From NCBI GenBank assembly GCA_028065725.1, contig JAPTVL010000144.1:1-10799 (forward strand): 10,799 bases of DNA, given 5' to 3'. Position numbers and translations under genes: made by a program. Numbering within the stretch: the first letter of the stretch is position 1; every line of letters starts with the position of its first letter. This DNA is from Betaproteobacteria bacterium (lineage in GTDB: Bacteria > Pseudomonadota > Gammaproteobacteria > Burkholderiales > Rhodocyclaceae). The notes beneath the pieces are model-generated. The model saw nothing but the letters and a program-made list of their open reading frames with translations. It was not told where the DNA came from and ran no database searches. This document shows, one piece after another, positions 7,301 to 10,799 of the stretch.

Positions 7301-7662
7301 TGAAGCTCGGCCCCTTGACGGTGAACTTGCGGCCCGAGCAGATCTTCGATGAGGGCGGCACGCGACGGCTGCGCTTCATTCGCACCGCGGTCAGCAACGT
7401 CGATTCGATGAAGCAGCCGCTGGCCGCCTTGCTGGACTTCAATAAGCAGGCCAACGGGCCCCGGACGGCGATGGAGATCGCCACCTTGCAGGACGGTGCC
7501 CTGACCAAGGTCAATCCAATCCGGGCAACCACGCGTCCTGCCTACGAGAAGATCGCCGATTCGATGTGTGCCGAGGACTTCCCGGCGCAACCCAAGGGCG
7601 GCGACCGGATCTGCCACTTCTGTCCCTACATGTTCCCCTGTGATCGGCGGGCGACGGACTGA
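4372..7662 (+). CDS. ImmA/IrrE zinc peptidase - UvrD helicase - Fe-S nuclease-like fusion
   Basis: A 1096-residue three-part protein. Residues 1-185 form an ImmA/IrrE-type metallopeptidase, with HELGH (85-89) and a third ligand E129 before the conserved AN-x-F. Residues 195-860 form a superfamily 1A helicase: Walker A GPGTGKTT (217-224), TFSNKAA, DEYQD (422-426), GDANQAIYAF (450-459), TAHGSKGLEFD around 761 and LLYVAISRPR (813-822). The C-terminus has one cysteine, C881 (KCPRRHEMR), and three at C1081, C1084 and C1090 (CHFCPYMFPC), the 4Fe-4S arrangement of AddB/Cas4-type nucleases. The expected D...E-x-K and upstream His are not evident: the region reads LRPEQIF...LRFIRTA (about 985-1004). 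The domain may thus bind DNA without cutting. The protein probably acts on DNA ends or gapped DNA in the cytoplasm and couples this to proteolysis of a regulator. The start has only a weak ribosome site. Confidence 0.93.
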   Translation: MNPFDAARSEAAKLRGELRAAGIGLDQPSFDLVVAACRHLDVTLKKAKPTFPLLKGADATINVARLWLYVRDDVPDEVKAFLIAHELGHLRLHPLDVGVVEVTEEALTAETSSTGARDVEGYGARERQELQANVFSREFLLPRADARALFIDSGRSASNIAGDKKLPLELVRLQLYDGVLLPELAKSSKTYSLPAGPTEAQRPAVESKARVSLVQAGPGTGKTTALLLRLRNLIEQGVAPESIVILTFSNKAARELVERARAGNIPNADRVWIGTFHAFGLEFLRKFGHLHGLEARFPVLDKLATLAMLEADLPNLELSAFDPYSNPFPWLEDVVDTIRRAKDEVLDAAGFERKVADSPAADAALTAKRRDVATIFQRYELLLARRKTIDLTDLLCVAIRLLQSNDEAVAAFKAGIKHVLVDEYQDVNRASALLVRELAHMEDKVLWVVGDANQAIYAFMGASATNLDKFAEDFPDAKPIPLLANHRSSQEIVDAFTAVAEKNPEGRAVIKLQAEMGPVGHGPNLAGVANACEKIAALAWRIRELERKEVPLAEQAVIAYKNATAAAVAAGLEAAGIPVLFLGNIFERPEVKDLLCMLQLAVDPLGVNLVRRWYSPLLALSREGADRIFSHAPAEERHWMETADVELSEADRQARDTLVRMCRYVEQNDSPWDALAKLLLEDGEWLRDLAKRQDQAGVNSRMAIWQFVHFCRAPDGTGRWSTVKNLPQRIRDRVRMNEDRSMRAVPPEAERLNAVRILTAHGSKGLEFDAVHFVEAAKDIFEPARADTNHLMPESVLSKEAAFETQRNERHNLLYVAISRPRLYLTVYLQADEEIPSALDGQLAGLFPGWPAPGAPQTSSVATAAGGTAVELAPYLEFVKCPRRHEMRTRAGGAMRDELKMYRAVGVAAERTLRALMADSSLLADPGWKQAAQESVRNLKNPAFTESAGLQQRVFQWVGRGRDLLMQGGQSGVVVPMKLGPLTVNLRPEQIFDEGGTRRLRFIRTAVSNVDSMKQPLAALLDFNKQANGPRTAMEIATLQDGALTKVNPIRATTRPAYEKIADSMCAEDFPAQPKGGDRICHFCPYMFPCDRRATD

Positions 7663-7669
7663 AGCGGGC

Positions 7670-7704
7670 GGCCAGTACGGTTTTTTCTCGGAGCCCCGAT
7701 TGAT
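7670..7704 (+). promoter_or_regulatory. Direct repeat copy B: putative promoter of the ubiquitin-like cassette
   Basis: Second copy of the 35-base element, beginning 7 bases after the helicase stop and ending 40 bases before the ATG of the ubiquitin-like/E2 gene. It shares the blocks GGCCA, TACGG, TTTTTC, GA and CCCGATTGAT with copy A; the seven differences fall between blocks. Near-equal spacing to the start codon in two unrelated leaders argues for a transcription signal rather than chance or a mobile remnant. The T run could also act as part of a terminator for the helicase gene, but no stem precedes it. Confidence 0.6.
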
Positions 7705-7711
7705 CTAGTGA

Positions 7712-7729
7712 GGCGGACAGTTTTCCGCC
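7712..7729 (+). promoter_or_regulatory. Leader hairpin before the ubiquitin-like/E2 gene
   Basis: GGCGGA (7712-7717) and TCCGCC (7724-7729) form a perfect 6-bp stem with loop CAGTTT, just upstream of the AAAGG ribosome site (7734-7738). If transcription starts near 7710, the hairpin would sit at the very 5' end of the mRNA, where it could protect the message. There is no following T run, so it is not a terminator. Copy A's leader has no equivalent. Confidence 0.4.
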
Positions 7730-7744
7730 GAAGAAAGGTCAATC

Positions 7745-8698
7745 ATGTCCAAGCGCATCATCGTCCAGTCCGCGTTCGCACGCGACGGACTTGTGGTCAA
7801 GGTCGCCGAGCACGCTTCGGAAGCCGACATCAAGGCGGCAATCCTGGCCGCCATCCCGCCGGAACACGCGGCACCGGACCTCGAGGTGTTTGACGAGGCG
7901 GACCCTGACGGCGCCTCCCCCGACTCCGCTGACAAGGCACAGCTGGAACGCGGCCGCGTCTTCCACGTCGGCCGCTGCAAGCAGGTGCAGGCCACTGTGC
8001 GATATGCAGGTCGCGTGGTCGAGCGCCGCTTCCTGCCGGTCACGCACATCGGCCGCATCCTGCACTGGGCAACCAAGGAACTGGGCATCAGCTGCGCCGA
8101 CGCCAACGAGCTCGTGCTGCAAGTGGCGGGCTCCACCACCCAGCCAACCAAGGATCAGCACGTCGGTTCCTTCGTCGAGGCTGGCACCTGCGGTGCTGTC
8201 TTCGACCTGGTGCGGTCCTACACGGTCAACGGCGACGCGACGCTGCCCCCCGAGCATGTCGCGCTGCTCGCGCATCTGGAGGAGGCACCTTTCCTCATGG
8301 GCGCAATGAATGGACGCTGGCAGCTGCGTTCCATTGCCTGGCCGATCGCATTCTTCGACGTCCGCGCGCGTAATGGCCGGGACTACACGTTGCGCCTCGA
8401 CTGCACCGGCTACCCGCAGGCACCCACGGGCGCGTTCTGGGACGTCCCGGCGTCGACCTGGCTGCCGGGGCCGCGGTGGCCGCGGGCCGGCTCCCGCTTC
8501 GGCTCGGCCCTACGTAGCGACTGGCAGGGCGGCACGGCGCTGTACGTGCCGTGTGACCGCGGAAGCCTGCCCGGGCACGAGCAGTGGCTGCAGCTGCATC
8601 CGGCCTGGGCATGGGACCCCAAGATCGGCATCAGCCGCTACCTCAACGTGGTGTCGACCATGCTCAATGGCGAGGACTATCTTGCGCCCTCTGCTTAA
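7745..8698 (+). CDS. Tandem ubiquitin-like domains fused to E2-like conjugating enzyme
   Basis: Predicted 317-residue fusion. Residues 1-75 fit a beta-grasp fold: strand KRIIVQSAF, turn, strand LVVKVAEHA, helix DIKAAILAAI. Residues 74-163 form a second one (HVGRCKQVQATVRYAG, VERRFLPVTHIGRILHWATK, LVLQVAGS, HVGSF), similar to ubiquitin-like modules of bacterial conjugation operons. Residues 168-317 fit an E2 core: N-terminal helix, strands WQLRSIAWPIAFFDVRA and DYTLRLDCTGYP, then ALYVPCDR with C270 as candidate active-site cysteine, a Trp at 281, and final helices (ISRYLNVVSTMLN). The eukaryotic HPN tripeptide is absent, as is usual in bacterial E2s. AAAGG six bases before ATG supports the start. 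The next gene begins within this one. No terminal Gly-Gly is visible, so how the ubiquitin-like part would be freed is unclear. It carries one GCGGCCGC site. Confidence 0.85.
   Translation: MSKRIIVQSAFARDGLVVKVAEHASEADIKAAILAAIPPEHAAPDLEVFDEADPDGASPDSADKAQLERGRVFHVGRCKQVQATVRYAGRVVERRFLPVTHIGRILHWATKELGISCADANELVLQVAGSTTQPTKDQHVGSFVEAGTCGAVFDLVRSYTVNGDATLPPEHVALLAHLEEAPFLMGAMNGRWQLRSIAWPIAFFDVRARNGRDYTLRLDCTGYPQAPTGAFWDVPASTWLPGPRWPRAGSRFGSALRSDWQGGTALYVPCDRGSLPGHEQWLQLHPAWAWDPKIGISRYLNVVSTMLNGEDYLAPSA
8672..8676 (+). promoter_or_regulatory. Ribosome site favouring TTG start of the JAB gene
   Basis: GAGGA at 8672-8676 lies 5 bases before TTG 8682, inside the end of the E2 gene. The alternative in-frame ATG at 8667 has no Shine-Dalgarno sequence upstream, so TTG 8682 is preferred; the difference is five residues. 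Confidence 0.5.
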
Positions 8699-9176
8699 GC
8701 TGCCGCTCGCCCTCTACGGCGACCTCGTCGCTGATCTGGCACGTTCGGGCGCGGGCGTCGCCGAATCCGGTGCGTTCTTGCTGGGGACCCTTGACGGAGA
8801 TGATCGCCAAGTAGCTGGCTATCTGCCGTACGAAGCTGTTGCCGCGCAAAGCCGGCGCCGCCACGCCTATGTCGCCTTCACGGCAGAGGAGATGGCTCGG
8901 GCCTGGGATTACTGCTACCGGAACAAGGTGCAAGTGGTCGCGGACGTCCACACACACCCCGGGGCTCCGATGCAGAGCCTGTCGGATCGCGCGCATCCGA
9001 TCGTGTCGCTGGCGGGCCATGTCGCGCTGATCGTTCCGCACTTCGCGCTGCGCAATCCGCAGCCGTCCGATTTGGGTGTGCATCAGTTTCTCGGCAGCGG
9101 GCGCTGGCGCTCGCTGTTCGGTGCCGACGCAGCTCGCGCGCTGCAACTGACGAGGATCCAACATGGAACTGGCTGA
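8682..9176 (+). CDS. JAB/JAMM (MPN+) metallo-isopeptidase
   Basis: Predicted zinc-dependent deubiquitinase-like peptidase of 164 residues (169 if ATG 8667 is used). The JAMM motif is complete: E28 in ESGAFLLG, then H90-T-H92-P with S99 and D102 (S-x2-D). The spacing between HTH and Ser is six residues, one shorter than the usual seven. The N-terminal KLPLALYGDLVADLARSG is the standard opening of bacterial JAB domains. No extra domain is present. It overlaps the E2 gene by 17 bases and the E1 gene by 14, so the three are tightly coupled. In related bacterial cassettes the JAB enzyme trims the ubiquitin-like precursor or removes it from targets. Here it is the obvious candidate to cut between the fused ubiquitin-like and E2 parts, which is inference. 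Confidence 0.92.
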   Translation: MRPLLKLPLALYGDLVADLARSGAGVAESGAFLLGTLDGDDRQVAGYLPYEAVAAQSRRRHAYVAFTAEEMARAWDYCYRNKVQVVADVHTHPGAPMQSLSDRAHPIVSLAGHVALIVPHFALRNPQPSDLGVHQFLGSGRWRSLFGADAARALQLTRIQHGTG

Positions 9177-10392
9177 GGCTTTGAATAGAACGATGAAGCT
9201 GGCGATGGACGAGGGCAAGGCTGCGTCCTACGCCGACGCCGAGCGCCTGTTTCGCATGTTCAGGTTGCGGATCGCAGTTGGCCGCGACTTCTCCGCGACC
9301 CCCGCCGCCGAGGCGGCGGTGCTCACGTTGCTCAACGCGGCCCGCAGGACCTTCCTGGGGGGCGTCGAACTGGTGGGCCACCACCAGGAGCGCTGCACCA
9401 TGGCCTGGTTCCGAGGGCAGACACTGGCCGAGGTTGCAAGCGGCTTCGGTGTCCTGTGTGGGGAGGTTGGGATGGGCAGCGACACTCCGACCATCATAGT
9501 TGGCGCAGAGCCGTCTGGCGCGCCGTTCGATCTGGGCTTGCGACTCGACGCCGGCGGCTTCACGCTTGATCCGGAAGGCGGCTCCGGATGGACGCTGGAC
9601 GCGCCGGTGCCTGTCGGGGTGGCAGCAGCCGGCGCCGCGATCAACGAGGCATTTCAGCGTGTCTATCGCTGCCGCCGGCTCGCCGGTGCCCGCCGCGTCC
9701 GCTTCGACCTGCCTGGCGCGACCCGCCGCAACGAACGCGGAGCGTGGCTTATCGGACTGGGTCATCTCGGCCAGGCCTACCTCTGGACCATGGCCTTGCA
9801 GGCATCACCGGGTGAACGCATGCTCCTCAGGCTCACCGACTATGACGAGGTGACGCTCTCCAGCCTGAGCACGTGCCTGCTCGTCGACATGGCGGACATC
9901 GGGCGTAAGAAGGTCGATACCGTTGCGGAGAAACTGGAGCAGATCGGTTTCGGCGTGGTCCGGGACAAGGCCAAGGTTGTGCTGGACGAGGGTGCGGTCG
10001 TGTCCGACTACCCGATGGTGCTGGTTGCCGTCGACAACATTGGCTTGCGTCGTGGCCTCGATCGACTTCACGCCGCGCGAATCCTTGAGTGCGGTATCGG
10101 CGATGGCGCGGAGGGGTTCACGCGAATGCAGATGCACGCTTTTCCGGGCCGACGCCTTGCGCGAGACGTATGGCAGGGCGAGGACCCCAAGGCGAGCCGG
10201 GCGGTCGATATCTCCAGGCCAGCGTATCAAGCGATGCTGCGGGAATCGGGTGATGAGTGCGGCACCACCCTAGTTGCCAGCCGCTCGGTTGCAACCCCAT
10301 TCGTGGGTGCATTTGCCGGCGCGCTGCTGGCCCACGTGTCCATGCAAGAGGGCGCCGGTGACGCATGGAACTTAGACCTGAACAGCCTCTAA
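9163..10392 (+). CDS. ThiF/E1-like ubiquitin-activating enzyme
   Basis: Predicted E1-like adenylating enzyme of 409 residues that would activate the C-terminus of the ubiquitin-like partner with ATP. The Rossmann domain starts at 190: WLIGLGHLGQ with the nucleotide loop G198-x-G200-x-x-G203, TDYDEV with D226 and D228, DIGRKKVDTV (245-254) and VAVDN (288-292). The C-terminal ECGTTLVASRSVATPFVG places C366 as the likely thioester cysteine. The Asn and Arg of the canonical S-N-L-x-R-Q loop are replaced (SSLSTC, 233-238). Residues 1-185 form a separate domain that I cannot name with certainty; FSATPAAEAAVLTLLNAARR and FLGGVEL are its clearest parts, and it may be a degenerate first adenylation half. 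GAGGAT six bases before ATG supports the start. Confidence 0.92.
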   Translation: MELAEALNRTMKLAMDEGKAASYADAERLFRMFRLRIAVGRDFSATPAAEAAVLTLLNAARRTFLGGVELVGHHQERCTMAWFRGQTLAEVASGFGVLCGEVGMGSDTPTIIVGAEPSGAPFDLGLRLDAGGFTLDPEGGSGWTLDAPVPVGVAAAGAAINEAFQRVYRCRRLAGARRVRFDLPGATRRNERGAWLIGLGHLGQAYLWTMALQASPGERMLLRLTDYDEVTLSSLSTCLLVDMADIGRKKVDTVAEKLEQIGFGVVRDKAKVVLDEGAVVSDYPMVLVAVDNIGLRRGLDRLHAARILECGIGDGAEGFTRMQMHAFPGRRLARDVWQGEDPKASRAVDISRPAYQAMLRESGDECGTTLVASRSVATPFVGAFAGALLAHVSMQEGAGDAWNLDLNSL

Positions 10393-10799
10393 CCTCGCAC
10401 TCTTGGTCTTTGACCGAAAGAAGCGAGTCGGGCTCTAAGGCGCGCCGGATCCTCTGAGAGTAAGACACGCACGGTCAGTTGTGCTTGGGCGCGTCTGGCC
10501 GGCAGCTTTGGGACAGCGAACTCTGGACAGCGGATGTCTCTTTAGGGTCGAGAGCGGCAGTTCGCCGGCGCTGGAAGCGGCCGCTCAGGGTACCGGTGAT
10601 CTCGGCGACCGCTTCACGCACCATTGCGGCCGCCGGCACCGGCTGCGCCCAACGCCCGGCCGAGAAAGGGACTCCCGTTAGCCTCCAACAACGAGAAACA
10701 CCCCGACGCACAAGGCGTCAGGGTGGATCGGTTCTCACTTGCGGACTCCTGCTGGAGCCGCATCGTTCACCTCTAACAAGACTGCCCAGGGTGCCACCC
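10393..10799. other. Right-edge region without a confident gene
   Basis: About 400 bases follow the E1-like gene. Reading frames of 66-78 codons exist on both strands (10481-10681 plus, 10475-10711 minus) but neither has convincing protein-like composition or a good ribosome site. A 49-codon minus-strand frame starts near 10765 behind AGAGGTG; it is Gly/Ala/Ser-rich and doubtful. There is no clear terminator for the E1 gene. The region contains two GCGGCCGC sites (10577-10584 and 10626-10633). Confidence 0.5.
10701..10723 (-). terminator. Possible minus-strand terminator hairpin
   Basis: GACGC (10705-10709) pairs with GCGTC (10715-10719) around a 5-base loop, and outer CCC/GGG pairs flank one mismatch. 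Read on the minus strand it is followed by TGTTTCTC, a poor T run. It could end a gene lying to the right of the window on the minus strand. On the plus strand there is no T run. Confidence 0.3.

Noticed and set aside
6838..7617. 259-codon minus-strand frame within the helicase gene
   Set aside because: Mirror frame of high-GC coding sequence; the plus strand holds helicase motifs and the Fe-S cysteines through this stretch.
7681..7686. T run after the helicase gene as an intrinsic terminator
   Set aside because: No stable GC-rich stem precedes it, and the T run is part of the conserved repeat found also upstream of the sigma-like gene.
8310..8666. Upstream extension of the JAB frame
   Set aside because: Arginine/Thr/Ser-rich out-of-frame reading of the E2 gene; the JAB domain itself begins near 8682.
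10475..10711. 78-codon minus-strand and 66-codon plus-strand frames at the right edge
   Set aside because: Neither shows a domain, a good ribosome site or protein-like composition; they overlap each other and a hairpin.
1..10799. CRISPR array, tRNA, insertion sequence or attachment site
   Set aside because: No spaced repeat array, cloverleaf-like sequence, transposase or integrase gene, or terminal inverted repeats were found; the only clear direct repeat is the two-copy promoter-like element.

Overview
The window looks like a defence/accessory island of a GC-rich proteobacterium, probably beta- or gamma-proteobacterial. This rests only on base composition, codon use and gene content; there is no rRNA, tRNA or housekeeping gene to fix the taxon. 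All confident genes lie on the + strand, in two unrelated blocks.

Block 1 (318-2530) is a two-gene type II restriction-modification system. A beta-class DNA methyltransferase with a TSPPY motif overlaps by 38 bases a restriction endonuclease that is clearly of the NotI family: four-cysteine iron-site motif, D/E/Q active-site pattern and long conserved blocks. It ends in a clean rho-independent terminator at 2505-2530. The endonuclease gene is visibly less GC-rich than block 2, which suggests separate acquisition. The spacer to block 2 holds an opposite-strand stretch reading like a YdaS/Cro-type helix-turn-helix protein without a start codon.

Block 2 (2844-10392) carries six genes in two sub-operons. 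The first is a sigma-70-like regulator, an unknown partner protein translationally coupled to it, and a 1096-residue fusion of an ImmA/IrrE-type zinc peptidase, a UvrD-type helicase and a C-terminal Fe-S (AddB/Cas4-like) nuclease fold whose catalytic residues look lost. The second is a compact ubiquitin-like conjugation cassette: a double ubiquitin-like/E2 fusion, a JAB/JAMM isopeptidase and a ThiF/E1-like adenylating enzyme. These three overlap or nearly abut.

The most striking observation is an ungapped 35-base direct repeat (28 of 35 identical) that sits once upstream of the sigma-like gene (2844-2878) and once between the helicase gene and the ubiquitin-like cassette (7670-7704). Each copy ends 37-40 bases before its start codon. 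The simplest reading is that both are promoters of the encoded sigma-like factor, so that it drives itself and the conjugation cassette. An anti-sigma-like partner and a zinc peptidase tied to a DNA helicase suggest a circuit in which DNA sensing releases the sigma factor and switches on protein tagging. That circuit is inference. The component families and the repeat are seen in the sequence.

The edges (1-317 and 10393-10799) hold no confident intact gene. A short coding-like tail lies at the left edge, and two NotI sites and a small hairpin lie at the right edge.
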